Assembly: GCA_016218705.1 (NCBI GenBank)
Contig: JACRDC010000023.1
Span: 1 to 49,036, forward strand
Source: Desulfarculus sp.
Lineage (GTDB): Bacteria > Desulfobacterota > Desulfarculia > Desulfarculales > Desulfarculaceae
Direction: 5' to 3'
Length of the DNA stretch: 49,036 bases
Shown: positions 24,187 through 32,188 of the stretch, one piece after another
Layout: every line of letters begins with the position of its first letter
How positions within the stretch are numbered: position 1 is the stretch's first letter
Program-made: the position numbers and the translations under genes
The notes under the pieces: model-generated
The model's database searches: none
The model's input: only the letters and a program-made list of their open reading frames with translations
What the model was told of the DNA's origin: nothing

Positions 24187-24435
24187 ATCAAGTTGCGATC
24201 AAAAGAGTAGTTTGATCGCAACTTGATATGCGGGCCAAGAACCACCCCAAAAAAGCCGCGCTTTTTTGGGGACCCCGGTGGATGGCCCGCCGGGCGCGAA
24301 AGCGCCCGGGAGGCCGGGCAAAACCACGTTTTTGCCCGGCCGATAAGCAATCAACGAAGCCACTTCGCGGGCAGGGTATGACCCTGCCCTTGACCAAGGG
24401 GCGCTAAGCGCCCCCTTGGAACCCCAGCAAGCGGC
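24187..24435. repeat. Hairpin cassette B (about seven consecutive stem-loops)
   Basis: In order: a perfect 17-bp stem starting ATCAAGTTGCGATC (24187-24203 with 24211-24227, seven-base loop); CCCCAAAAAAG pairing with CTTTTTTGGGG; GGGCGC-GAAA-GCGCCC; GCCGGGCAAAA pairing with TTTTGCCCGGC; CGAAG...CTTCG; GGGCAGGGT-AT-GACCCTGCCC; and CCAAGGGGCGC pairing with GCGCCCCCTTGG. The first four modules largely match cassette A; the last three match cassette C at 48588. The 3' end forms the C-terminal codons of the small gene at 24404-24598. Confidence 0.85.
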
Positions 24436-24598
24436 ACACGCTCTGGAAGTTGGCCCGGCCCCCGAACAGGCCCAAGCCCCCGGTGTCATGGCCGCGGGCC
24501 GCGCAGCGGCCCTGCGCCACCATGCCCGCCTGGGCCGGCGTGGCCACCAGCGCCGCCGGCCACAGGCACAGCCCCAGCCAGATCGCCCTCGCGGCCAT
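24404..24598 (-). CDS. Possible small secreted protein, 64 residues
   Basis: Starting at 24598 with GGGAGG at good spacing, a 64-residue frame opens with a signal peptide (MAARAIWLGLCLWPAALV, ending ATPAQAG). The mature part of about 40 residues has two cysteines (GRCAARGHD and SVCRLLGF). The last ten codons lie in the 3' end of hairpin cassette B, so the C-terminus may have been captured from the repeat. No family is recognised. The signal peptide and the ribosome site support expression; the short length keeps the call tentative. Confidence 0.4.
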   Translation of the reverse strand: MAARAIWLGLCLWPAALVATPAQAGMVAQGRCAARGHDTGGLGLFGGRANFQSVCRLLGFQGGA

Positions 24599-24793
24599 CC
24601 TGCCCTCCCGGCCCTGGGTTGCGCCACGCCATCCCCACCCATGATGCCCCGGCGGCCTGGGCCAAAACAAGGCCGGAGGTGGCGCGGTGGCGGTATCTGC
24701 GCCTTGTGCGGCCCCGGGGTGGGTGGCATACTCAAACTAGGCGCATGATGGCCAGGCCCCACGGCCGTCCCGCTTATTTTCCCTGGAGCCCCC

Positions 24794-27700
24794 ATGTCAG
24801 CCCAGGCCACACCCACGCGTACCCCTAAGATGCCCCTGGCGGCCCTGGCCGTCCTGGCCCTGGCCATCGCGCTAACGGGCTATTTCTACCTTCAGTACCA
24901 GTTGGCCGGCGCCCGCCGGGCCGCCCGCCAGGAGATCATGGCCATCGCCGGCCTCAAGGTCAGCCAGATCACGGCCTGGCTGGGCGAGCGCCGGGGCAAC
25001 GCCGGGGCCATCGTCAGGAACCCCATCATGCGCGGGCAGGTGCGCAATTTCATGGGCGGGGGGGGCGAACCCGGCCTGGGTGAGGAGCTGCGGGCCTGGC
25101 TGGAGGGCATGCGCCTTCGCTACGGCTATGAGCAGTTGGCCTTCTACGACGCCTCGGGCAACCCGCGCCTGGGGGCGCCCTGGCCCCTGCCCACCCTGGA
25201 CACGGAGGGCCTGGCCGAGGCCCTGGTGGCCCCGGACGTCATCTTCACCGACCTGCACCAGGTGGGTCTGCCCGGCGGGGAAGGCCACCCCCCGGCCCGC
25301 CTGACCCTGTGGGCGCCCATCCCCGGCGGCCCTGGCCAGCCGGCCCTGGGGGCCATGCAACTGTTGGTTGACCCCCAAGCCATTCTGTTCCCCATGGTGC
25401 GTGGCTGGCCCACCCCCAGCCCCAGCGCCGAGGTCTTGCTGCTGCGGCGCGAGGGGCAGGATGCGGTGGTGCTGGCCGAGACGCGCCACCACCACCAGAC
25501 CGGCCATTCCCTGCGCCAGCCCCTGGAGCCTCCCGGCTGCCTGCCCATGGCCCTGGCCGTGCTGGGCGGGGAGATGCCCGAGGAGGGCGCCCCCGATCAC
25601 CGCGGCGTGCCGGTGCTGGCGGTGAGCCGGCCTGTGCCGGGCACGCCCTGGTTCCTGGTGGCCAAGGTGGACCTGGAGGAGGTCCACGGCGGCCTGCGTC
25701 AGATGGCCTGGAGCACCGGCCTGGTCATGGTGCTCCTGTTTCTGGCGGCGGCGGCCGGGCTGGGCCTGTTCTGGCGCCAGCGCGACAACCAGTGGCTGCG
25801 GCGCCAACTGGCCGTGGACAGCGAGCGCCGGGACCTGGCCCAGCGGGTCATCCAGCTCAACCAGCAGGCCAACGACATCGTCCTGTTGATGGACGAGGAT
25901 TGGCAGATCCTGGAGGCCAACCAGCGGGCCGTGGAGGCCTATGGCTATTCCCATACCGAACTCTTGGGGATGAGCGTGCGCGGCCTGCGCGCCCCGGCGG
26001 CCCGGGCGGCGTTCGACCGCCAGGTGGCCGTGGCCGACCTGCGGGCCGGCGCCGTCTACGAGACCCTGCACCAGCGCAAGGACGGCAGCCTCTTTCCGGT
26101 GGAGGTGAGCATCCGCCAGGTGGAGTTGGGAGGCGAGAGGTACCGCCAGTCCTTCATCCGCGACATCAGCGAGCGCCAAAGGGCGCAACAGGCCCTGGCC
26201 AAGAGCGAGGCCGAGCTCTCGGCCATCTTCCACGGCGCGCCGGTGATGATGATCCTGGTGGACCAGGACCGCCGGGTGGTCAAGGCCAACCGCGCCGCCC
26301 TGGAGGGCTCGGGCCGGGGCGAGGAGGGGGCCTTGGGCCTGCGCGGGGGCGAGCTGTTGCGCTGCCTGCAAGTGGCCGACCATCCCCAGGGTTGCGGCTT
26401 CGGCCCGGCCTGCCAGCAATGCCAGGTGCGCGACGCGATGCAGCACACCCTGGACACCGGTCAACCCATCCACCGCCAGGAGGTGCGGTTGGATCTGGAC
26501 AAGGGGCAAGGCCCCTTCACGGCCTGGTTCTTGATCTCCACCTCCCTTCTGCAAAACGACACCCATCCCCTGGTGCTGGTCAGCCTGGAGGACATCGGCG
26601 AGCGCAAGAGGGCCGAGGAGGAGCGCCGCGGCCACATCCATTTCCTGGAAAGCCTGGCCGCGGTGGACCAGGCCATCAAGTCCGAGAACGATCTGGAGCG
26701 GATGCTCTGGCGGGTGGTCCAGGCGGTCTTCGATAAATTCGAGTGCGACCGGGCCTGGCTCTTCTACCCCGCCGACCCCCAGGCGCCGACCTTCCGGGTG
26801 CCGGTGGAGGTCTGCCGCCCCGAGTATCCGGGCGCCGGCGCCCTGGACACCGACATGCCCATGCCCGCCGACATGGCCCAGGACCTGGCCCACATCCTGA
26901 GCTCCGAGGAGCCGTCGTTGTTTGGGCCAGGGCAAGCCAAGCCGGTGAACACCATGACCGCCGAAGGTTTCTCCGTGCAGTCCCAAATGGTGGTACCGGT
27001 CTTCCCCAAGACCGGCAAGCCCTGGGTCTTCGGCCTGCACCAGTGCTCGCACCCCCGCGTATGGACCAGCGAGGAGCGCAAGCTCTTCAGGGAGATCGGG
27101 CGCCGCCTGGAGGACGGGCTGAGCAGCCTGTTGTTCCTGCGCGGCCTGGGCGAGAGCGAGGAGCGCTTCCGGGCCACCTTCGAGCAGGCGGCGGTGGGCA
27201 TGGCCCACTGCGATCCCCAGGGCCGCTACCTTAGGGTCAACCGGCGCTTCTGCGATTTCCTGGGCTACTCTCCCGAGGAAATGCTGACCCTTTCCTTCGC
27301 CGAGGTGACCCACCCCGAAGACCGCTCCCAGGACCTGGCGCAGATCGCCCGCTTGATCGCGGGGGAGTTGGAGGTCTATTCCCGGCAGAAGCGCTACCTG
27401 AAGAAGGACGGCGCGGTGGCCTGGGCTAGGCTCACGGTTTCGGCGGTGCGCGGCGCCCAGGGCCAGGCCCTGTATCTCATCGCCGTGGTGGAGGACATCA
27501 CCGAGCAGCGCCACCTGGAGGCCCAGCTCCGCCAGGCCCAGAAGATGGAGGCCATGGGCACCCTGGCCGGGGGCATCGCCCACGACTTCAACAACATCCT
27601 GGGGGCGGTGCTGGGCTACGCCGAGATGGCCATGGACGACGCCAAGTCCCGCCGGGTGGACCCCCGGGACCTGGAGCAGGTGATCCAGGCCGCCCTGCGC

Positions 27701-28672
27701 GCCAAGAACCTGGTCAAGCAGATACTCACCTTCAGCCGCAAGAGCGAGGCCGAGCTCAAGCCCCTGGACCTCAACCAGGCCGTGGGCCAGGCCCGGGCCA
27801 TACTGGAGCGCACCCTGCCCAAGATGATAGAGATCGAGACCCGCCTGGCCCCGGACCTGGCCCCGGTCAACGGCGACCCCAACCAACTGGAGCAGGTGCT
27901 CCTGAACCTGGCCACCAACGCCCAGGACGCCATGCCCCAGGGAGGCCGCCTGGTCATCGAGACCCAGAACGTCAGCCTGGACCCGGTCTACGCCAGCCAG
28001 CACCCCGAGGTACCGCCCGGGGCTTACGCGCTGCTCATGGTTTCCGACAGCGGCCAAGGCATGGACGCCGCCACCCGCGACAAGGCCTTTGACCCCTTCT
28101 TCACCACCAAGGGGGTGGGCAAGGGCACCGGCCTGGGTCTGTCCATGGTCTACGGCATCGTAAAGGTCCACCGGGGGCACGTCTTCTGCTACAGCGAGCC
28201 GGGCCTGGGCACCACCTTCAAGATCTACCTGCCCGTCTATACCGAACAGGCCCCGCCGGGGGCCGCGCCGGAGCAGGAACTGGACGAGGAGGGCCTGCGA
28301 GGCAGCGAAACCATCCTCCTGGTGGACGACGAGGAGCCCCTGCGCCAGGTGGGCGGACGCATCCTGGAGGGCGCGGGCTACCGGGTGCTCACGGCGGCCA
28401 GCGGCGAGCAGGCCCTGGAGGTCTTCGCCGGCATGTCCCAGCCCCCCGGTCTGGTGGTCATGGACCTGGGCATGCCGGGCATGGGCGGGCAGAAGTGCCT
28501 GGAGAGGCTCTTGGCCCTGGCCCCCGGCCAGAGGGTGGTCATCGCCAGCGGCTACGCGGTGGCCGGCCAGGTCCGGCAGGCCCTGGAGGCCGGGGCCCGG
28601 GGCTATGTCTCCAAGCCCTTCCGCCGCCTGGAGCTCTTGAGCCAGGTGCGGGCGGTGCTGGACCGGGATTAG
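24794..28672 (+). CDS. Hybrid sensor histidine kinase (periplasmic sensor, PAS, PAS, GAF, PAS, HisKA, HATPase, REC)
   Basis: 1292 residues. Two membrane helices (about 13-34 and 307-327) enclose a periplasmic sensor of about 270 residues. PAS domains lie at about 352-465 and 470-605; the second contains a [10 protein letters not shown] cysteine cluster. A GAF-like domain (about 625-785) and a third PAS (about 790-912) follow. The kinase core has the phospho-acceptor His930 in [13 protein letters not shown]-box [12 protein letters not shown]1 DSGQGMD and G2 GTGLGLSM. The REC domain (about 1174-1290) has Asp1224 in [12 protein letters not shown] and Lys1274 in YVSKPF. Signal and partner are unknown and no separate response regulator is adjacent. 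GGAG precedes the start. Confidence 0.93.
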   Translation: MSAQATPTRTPKMPLAALAVLALAIALTGYFYLQYQLAGARRAARQEIMAIAGLKVSQITAWLGERRGNAGAIVRNPIMRGQVRNFMGGGGEPGLGEELRAWLEGMRLRYGYEQLAFYDASGNPRLGAPWPLPTLDTEGLAEALVAPDVIFTDLHQVGLPGGEGHPPARLTLWAPIPGGPGQPALGAMQLLVDPQAILFPMVRGWPTPSPSAEVLLLRREGQDAVVLAETRHHHQTGHSLRQPLEPPGCLPMALAVLGGEMPEEGAPDHRGVPVLAVSRPVPGTPWFLVAKVDLEEVHGGLRQMAWSTGLVMVLLFLAAAAGLGLFWRQRDNQWLRRQLAVDSERRDLAQRVIQLNQQANDIVLLMDEDWQILEANQRAVEAYGYSHTELLGMSVRGLRAPAARAAFDRQVAVADLRAGAVYETLHQRKDGSLFPVEVSIRQVELGGERYRQSFIRDISERQRAQQALAKSEAELSAIFHGAPVMMILVDQDRRVVKANRAALEGSGRGEEGALGLRGGELLRCLQVADHPQGCGFGPACQQCQVRDAMQHTLDTGQPIHRQEVRLDLDKGQGPFTAWFLISTSLLQNDTHPLVLVSLEDIGERKRAEEERRGHIHFLESLAAVDQAIKSENDLERMLWRVVQAVFDKFECDRAWLFYPADPQAPTFRVPVEVCRPEYPGAGALDTDMPMPADMAQDLAHILSSEEPSLFGPGQAKPVNTMTAEGFSVQSQMVVPVFPKTGKPWVFGLHQCSHPRVWTSEERKLFREIGRRLEDGLSSLLFLRGLGESEERFRATFEQAAVGMAHCDPQGRYLRVNRRFCDFLGYSPEEMLTLSFAEVTHPEDRSQDLAQIARLIAGELEVYSRQKRYLKKDGAVAWARLTVSAVRGAQGQALYLIAVVEDITEQRHLEAQLRQAQKMEAMGTLAGGIAHDFNNILGAVLGYAEMAMDDAKSRRVDPRDLEQVIQAALRAKNLVKQILTFSRKSEAELKPLDLNQAVGQARAILERTLPKMIEIETRLAPDLAPVNGDPNQLEQVLLNLATNAQDAMPQGGRLVIETQNVSLDPVYASQHPEVPPGAYALLMVSDSGQGMDAATRDKAFDPFFTTKGVGKGTGLGLSMVYGIVKVHRGHVFCYSEPGLGTTFKIYLPVYTEQAPPGAAPEQELDEEGLRGSETILLVDDEEPLRQVGGRILEGAGYRVLTAASGEQALEVFAGMSQPPGLVVMDLGMPGMGGQKCLERLLALAPGQRVVIASGYAVAGQVRQALEAGARGYVSKPFRRLELLSQVRAVLDRD

Positions 28673-28745
28673 ATTGGCCGGCAATTACACGGCGCCAACT
28701 TGATTTCCGCCGTCTTGATTTACCGGAAAGGGGCGGGCGGGGAAG

Positions 28746-28786
28746 ATACTATTCCAACAACCATCATAATAGTATTAGGTTGTTGG
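28746..28786. repeat. Two interleaved inverted repeats (mutually exclusive hairpins)
   Basis: ATACTATT (28746-28753) pairs with AATAGTAT (28768-28775), and CCAACAACC (28754-28762) pairs with GGTTGTTGG (28778-28786). The arms alternate, so only one hairpin can form at a time. The first arms are absent from the second copy of the element at 48.7 kb, which keeps only the right half. Confidence 0.7.
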
Positions 28787-28794
28787 CTCTTGAT

Positions 28795-28828
28795 CCGGCC
28801 ATCCTCTGGCCGGCGGGTTTTGCTTTTT
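28795..28828 (+). terminator. Rho-independent terminator downstream of the histidine kinase
   Basis: CCGGCC (28795-28800) and GGCCGG (28808-28813) form a six-bp stem with a seven-base loop, followed by CGGGTTTTGCTTTTT. The equivalent place in copy 2 (48741-48779) keeps the T-run but has a mismatch in the stem. Confidence 0.6.
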
Positions 28829-28843
28829 GGCCGCCCAGGCCCC

Positions 28844-29016
28844 GTGTCCCGCTCTTAGCCCGGCCATTCTTAGGGCACCGGCAGGGGGCTGCCATGATCC
28901 ACCCGGGAAGGGATTCGGGGTCCCTGCGGCCCTGCCCACGCCAAGGCGGAGAGTCCACCCCGCGCCGGCAGCCGCATCGGCAAAGCCAGTATGGCCGGGC
29001 GGCTCTAGCGGGACAC
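28844..29016. ncRNA. Candidate structured RNA / repeat element, copy 1
   Basis: A roughly 173-nt unit is closed by GTGTCCCGCT (28844-28853) with AGCGGGACAC (29007-29016), then GCCCGGCC (28858-28865) with GGCCGGGC (28993-29000). Inside are GGCAGGG with CCCTGCC and a CCCG-10-CGGG stem-loop. A near copy lies at 48794-48968; stems are kept while the ten-base loop differs. Similarity extends outside the closing helix, from about 28763 to 29083, including an AAGAAACC...GGTTTTCTT hairpin. It is placed between the kinase terminator and the TetR promoter, so it is not in the TetR leader. It matches no RNA family I know. It could be a small RNA, a multi-copy repeat or a non-autonomous mobile element; the transcribed strand is not evident. 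Confidence 0.6.
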
Positions 29017-29125
29017 AAAAAGAAACCGCTTAGGTTTTCTTGGGCCGCTGAAACGGTAAGGGTTGTACCCAGGGGAAATACGCCGAAAAACTATACGTCT
29101 GATCTGAAATGCGTAGTAATCGTCC

Positions 29126-29154
29126 TTGACATGTCTAGACGACCGGTCTATTAT
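29126..29154 (+). promoter_or_regulatory. TetR gene promoter with embedded operator
   Basis: TTGACA (29126-29131), a 17-base spacer and TATTAT (29149-29154) form a near-consensus promoter. A perfect inverted repeat, TAGAC-GACCG-GTCTA (29136-29150), fills the spacer and overlaps the -10, the usual arrangement for autorepression by a TetR protein. Confidence 0.85.
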
Positions 29155-29183
29155 TGGGCCGTAGCCAAGCACCCCGGAGCGCC

Positions 29184-29765
29184 ATGACCACCGCCACCCG
29201 CCAACGCATCCTGGAGACCGCAGCCCAGCTCATCCACCGCCAGGGCTACAACCGCACCGGCATCCAGGAAATCTTGCAGGCCGCCGGGGTGCCCAAGGGC
29301 TCCTTCTACTTTTATTTCAAGAGCAAGGAAGACCTGGGCCTGGCGCTGATCGAGTTTTTCGGCGCCTTTTGGCGGCAGCAGGCCGAGGCTGTCCTGGACG
29401 ATGAAAGCCAGCCCCCCCTGGTCCGCCTGGAGCGCTTCTTCGCCGGGTTTCAGGAATATTTCGGCCAGCAGGGCTGCGCCGGCGGCTGCCCGGTGGGCAA
29501 CCTGGCCCAGGAGATGGGCGACCTGAGCCCGGCCTTTGGGCAAAAGCTCTGCCAGGCCATTGACTTCATGGCCAGCCGCGTGGCCCGGGTGCTGGAGCAG
29601 GCCCTGCGGGCCGGCGACCTGCCCCCCGGCAGCGACCCCGCGGCCCTGGCCTACTTCATCATCGCCAGTTGGCAGGGGGCCTTGATCCGCATGAAGGCCT
29701 GCAAGGACTTGGCACCCCTGGATAATTTTCAGCGGATGGTCTTTGGCCGCCTGCTGGCCGGCTAA
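29184..29765 (+). CDS. TetR/AcrR family transcriptional regulator
   Basis: 193 residues. The N-terminal helix-turn-helix is clear: TRQRILETAAQLIHRQGYNRTGIQEILQAAGVPKGSFYFYFKSKEDL (about residues 5-50). The C-terminal ligand domain has QGCAGGCPVGNLAQEMGD (about 100-117), with two cysteines spaced like those in YxaF/LmrA-type regulators, and could be a ligand or redox site. The promoter contains one perfect operator, and a related one precedes the next gene, so this protein probably represses itself and the TfoX-like/AhpD-like pair. Confidence 0.9.
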   Translation: MTTATRQRILETAAQLIHRQGYNRTGIQEILQAAGVPKGSFYFYFKSKEDLGLALIEFFGAFWRQQAEAVLDDESQPPLVRLERFFAGFQEYFGQQGCAGGCPVGNLAQEMGDLSPAFGQKLCQAIDFMASRVARVLEQALRAGDLPPGSDPAALAYFIIASWQGALIRMKACKDLAPLDNFQRMVFGRLLAG

Positions 29766-29782
29766 AAATTTTTGTCCGCCCA

Positions 29783-29802
29783 CTAGTAAACCGGTCTACT
29801 AG
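29783..29802 (+). promoter_or_regulatory. Second TetR-type operator before the TfoX-like gene
   Basis: CTAGTA-AACCGGTC-TACTAG is a perfect six-bp inverted repeat. It shares ACCGGTCTA with the operator at 29136-29150 and matches it at 12 of 15 aligned bases. A possible -35 (TTGTCC, 29772-29777) and -10 (TCTACT, 29795-29800) would be covered by a bound repressor. Confidence 0.75.
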
Positions 29803-29822
29803 CAGGCGACGAGGAGGGTCCC

Positions 29823-30182
29823 ATGAAGTTTCCCAAGGCCGATCCCCAACTGGCCCACTTGCTGGAAGAGTCCCTGGCCGGCCTGGAGGCCCACCCGCGT
29901 CCCATGTTCGGCTGCCCGGCCTGGTTCGCCGGCAGCCACATGTTCGCCGGGGTTTTTGGTGAATACATCAACCTGCGCCTGCCCCCCGGGCCGGAGCAGG
30001 AGGAGATCATGGCCGCCTTCCCCGGGGCCCAGGTCTTCGAGCCCTTCCCGGGCCGCCGCATGAAGGAGTATGTCAGCCTGCCCGGCCGCCAGGCGCGGGA
30101 CGGGCCGGCCTGGCGGCGGTGGCTGCGGCGGTCCTATGACTACGCGCTGTCCCTGCCGCCCAAGCCCCAGAAGGGCAAGTGA
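29823..30182 (+). CDS. TfoX/Sxy N-terminal domain protein
   Basis: 119 residues. The core HPRPMFGCPAWFAGSHMFAGVFGEYINLRLP (about residues 22-52) matches the TfoX N-terminal domain, where a Met-Phe-Gly segment begins the central beta-sheet. The later MKEYVSLPGR also fits. The C-terminal helical domain of the competence regulator TfoX is missing; only a short basic tail (PPKPQKGK) is present. Stand-alone domains like this have no proven function. GAGGAGG precedes the start, and a TetR operator sits just upstream. Confidence 0.75.
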   Translation: MKFPKADPQLAHLLEESLAGLEAHPRPMFGCPAWFAGSHMFAGVFGEYINLRLPPGPEQEEIMAAFPGAQVFEPFPGRRMKEYVSLPGRQARDGPAWRRWLRRSYDYALSLPPKPQKGK

Positions 30183-30244
30183 GCCCCCGTCCCCGGGACG
30201 GCGGGCCGAGACTGACGGTTCAACCCACTGACTAGGAGGAAACC

Positions 30245-30763
30245 ATGTTCAGACTGCAAACCATCGCCCCCGAACAGGCCACCGGCGACGTGGCCCAGGC
30301 CTACAAGGTCTTCCCGCCCCAGATCGGGGTGCCGGCGCCCCTGCAGATGCTCAGCGCCAGCCCGGCCCTGGTGTCGTTGCAGGCCGGCTTCATCAAGCAT
30401 TTCCTGGCCCACCCCAAGCTGAGCTTCCAGCTCCAGGCCCTGATCCGCTACCTCTCGGCCGCCGACCAGGGCTATGCCTTCTGCGTGGGGCTCAACGGCA
30501 ACCTGCTCAAGAGCGTGGGCCTGAGCGACGTGGACCTGGAGGCCATCCACGACGACCCCAGCCAGGCCCCCCTGGACGGCAAGGAGAAGGCCCTCTTGCT
30601 GTTGACCCAGAAGGCCCTGCGCACCCCCGAGGCCCTGGGCGACGCCGACTTCGACGGCGTGCGCGCCTTGGGCTTCAGCGACGCCGACATCATGGACGCC
30701 CTGTGGATCGGCGCGGGCATGAAGTCCATGTCCTGCCTGTTCCAGGCCCTGGTCAAGCCCTAG
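30245..30763 (+). CDS. Carboxymuconolactone decarboxylase/AhpD-like protein
   Basis: 172 residues, helical, with the AhpD-like arrangement: LQALIRYLSAADQGYAFCVGLNGNLLKSVG (about residues 61-90) and EKALLLLTQKALRTPEALGDADFDGVRALGFSDADIMDALW (about 115-155). The usual CxxC redox pair of AhpD is reduced to a single Cys (AFCVGLN), so a thiol-disulfide cycle like that of AhpD is unlikely. AGGAGG precedes the start. It lies 62 bases behind the TfoX-like gene and probably shares its TetR-controlled transcript. Confidence 0.8.
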   Translation: MFRLQTIAPEQATGDVAQAYKVFPPQIGVPAPLQMLSASPALVSLQAGFIKHFLAHPKLSFQLQALIRYLSAADQGYAFCVGLNGNLLKSVGLSDVDLEAIHDDPSQAPLDGKEKALLLLTQKALRTPEALGDADFDGVRALGFSDADIMDALWIGAGMKSMSCLFQALVKP

Positions 30764-30868
30764 GGCTGGCGGCGCGGGGGGCCGTCCCCGCCCTCCGCGC
30801 CCCAACCCATCGTGTTTTGCCTTGTATTTTGTGGTCAGCCGGGCTGGGGGCACCCGGGTTTTCCGCCC

Positions 30869-31381
30869 TCAGGCGGCGGGCGCCAAGGCCAGGGCCAGCA
30901 CCAGCTTGAGGCCCGGCACCGCCTCCTGGCCGTCCCGGGCCAGGGCCAGGGCCTGGGCGGGGGTGAAGAAGCGCCCCTCGGCGATCTCGCTGGGGTTGGG
31001 TTGGGGGGTCTGGGCGGTCTGGGCGCGGTACACGGCACTGAACTCCATGCCCGTGGCCGGCTGGGCCGCGATCTTGCCCAGCCAGGTCAGGGGCTCCTAC
31101 AGGCCCAACTCCTCCAGAAGCTCGCGCCGGGCGGCCTGGCCGTAGTCCTCGCCGGGGTCCACGTGGCCGCTGGCCGAGCTGGTCCAGCGGCCGGGAAAGG
31201 TGTCCTTGTCCGGGGAGCGGCGTTGCAGGTAGAGCCGTCCCTGGCCGTCGAAGACCAGCACGTGCACCGCGCGGTGCGGCAGGCCGTCGCGGTGGATGAG
31301 CCAGCGGGGCCGCGTCCCCTGGGGGCGGTCCTGGCCATCCACCACGGGCAGGGGCTCCTGGGGGTCCTGGGCGCTGGTCAA
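30869..31381 (-). pseudogene. Nudix hydrolase interrupted by an in-frame TAG
   Basis: Read from a TTG at 31381 (GGAGG upstream), the frame gives a Nudix protein related to the IPP-isomerase/YfcD type: RAVHVLVFDGQGRLYLQRRS, GHVDPGEDYGQAARRELLEELGL. At codon 95 (31097-31099) a TAG stops translation. The same frame then continues for 75 residues with the expected C-terminal half (EPLTWLGKIAAQPATGMEF, EIAEGRFFTPAQALA) to a TGA at 30869. The break is thus one point change, CAG to TAG being the simplest. The Nudix box itself lies before the stop, so a shortened product could be made but would lack the last strands. Many neighbours end in TAG, which argues against recoding. Confidence 0.8.
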
Positions 31382-31481
31382 GCCGCCTCCAGGGCCTGGC
31401 CCGGGCGGGCCGCGCCGGGCCGCAAGCTGCGGGGGAGCGGAAGGCCCTTGGCCTCCCGCTCCCCCTGGTTCTAGCGCCGCA

Positions 31482-31850
31482 TTAGTAGCCGTAGCCGCCC
31501 CGGCCGCCGCCACCGCCGCCGCCGCCCCGGCCACCGCCGCCGCCGCGGCCACCACCGCCGCCGCCACGGCCGCCACCGCCGCCGCCCCGGCCACCGCCGC
31601 CACCGCCCTCGCGGGGCTTGGCTTCGTTGACCGTGAGCGTGCGTCCGCCCATGTTGTAGCCGTTGAAGCGGCTGATGGCCGCCTGCCCCTCTTCGGAGGA
31701 GGGCATCTCCACGAACCCGAAGCCACGGGAAGCGCCGGAGTAGCGGTCGGTGATGACCTTGGCCTGGCTGACCTGTCCCGCCTCGCCGAACAGCTCGCGC
31801 AGGGCGTTGTCATCACAATTGTAGGGAAGATTGCCGACGTAAATGTTCAT
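31482..31850 (-). CDS. Glycine-rich RRM RNA-binding protein
   Basis: 122 residues. One RRM (about 1-80) with RNP2 IYVGNL and RNP1 RGFGFVEM, followed by a tail (about 85-122) made almost only of Gly and Arg (GGGGGGR units ending GGYGY). Bacterial proteins of this build are cold-inducible RNA chaperones in cyanobacteria and occur widely in other phyla. The tail DNA is a CCGCCG-type triplet repeat that could change length without frameshift. AGAGGG precedes the start at 31850. The leader upstream contains a strong hairpin. Confidence 0.92.
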   Translation of the reverse strand: MNIYVGNLPYNCDDNALRELFGEAGQVSQAKVITDRYSGASRGFGFVEMPSSEEGQAAISRFNGYNMGGRTLTVNEAKPREGGGGGGRGGGGGGRGGGGGGRGGGGGRGGGGGGGGRGGYGY

Positions 31851-31972
31851 GCCCTCTCGAAGTCCTTTTCTTGTCCGGTGTGCGCCACCCGCAAGACGCC
31901 CGCGGCCTTGCGGCAACCCCAGGGTCCCCAGCAAGGGGTGCCCGAAAAAACCTGCCGGCTGGTCAATGCCTT

Positions 31973-31996
31973 GCGGGAAGTGGCCCCACTTCCCGC
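31973..31996 (-). promoter_or_regulatory. Hairpin in the likely 5' leader of the RRM gene
   Basis: GCGGGAAGT and ACTTCCCGC form a perfect nine-bp stem with loop GGCCCC, 120 bases upstream of the RRM start. Cold-inducible RNA-binding genes often have long structured leaders, so a role in expression is possible; no promoter was located with confidence. Confidence 0.4.
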
Positions 31997-32188
31997 CGCC
32001 TTCACGGGCCTTTCGCGCCGCCTTGCGGAACTCCTGATGGTCTAGTGTAGCACAAACACCAATTCGCAAGTGGGGGTTTTATGGCCGGCTTGGCCGTTGG
32101 CCATGACTTGCCTGTGGCCGCCGCCTGTGGCAACCTGGGCTAGGTGAGGACCGGCGGCGGGGATGTCCGGCGGCGAAAGGCAGGCAGC

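Noticed and set aside
24872-28684. A 1270-codon open frame antisense to the histidine kinase, and an 804-codon frame antisense to the molybdenum hydroxylase
   Set aside because: Very high GC at third positions leaves few stops on the opposite strand. The proteins have no domain order, are His/Gln/Gly-rich and lie wholly over convincing genes.
28746-28786. H-type pseudoknot from the interleaved repeats
   Set aside because: Linkers of 0 and 2 bases cannot span 8-9 bp grooves, so the two stems are alternatives rather than a joint fold.
28844-29016. 6S RNA, tmRNA, RNase P RNA or SRP RNA
   Set aside because: None of the conserved cores (tRNA-like ends, GAGGAAAGTCC, GGAAGGAAGCAGCC, single long rod with central bubble) is present, and the unit occurs at least twice, unlike these single-copy genes.
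28960-29020. Possible cyclic-di-GMP-I (GEMM) riboswitch, because of GGCAAAGCC ... ATGGCCGGG
   Set aside because: The partner segment GGGCAAACC and the second tetraloop-receptor arm are missing, and the bases form part of the long closing helix. No expression platform follows.
31097-31099. TAG read as pyrrolysine
   Set aside because: TAG is a common stop for intact genes here (for example 1584, 5079, 23306), no pyrrolysine genes are in the window, and the enzyme family does not need the residue.
31097-31816. One long gene covering the Nudix domain and the region opposite the RRM tail
   Set aside because: The upstream part is the RRM gene read in another frame. The Nudix protein has its own TTG start with GGAGG at 31381.
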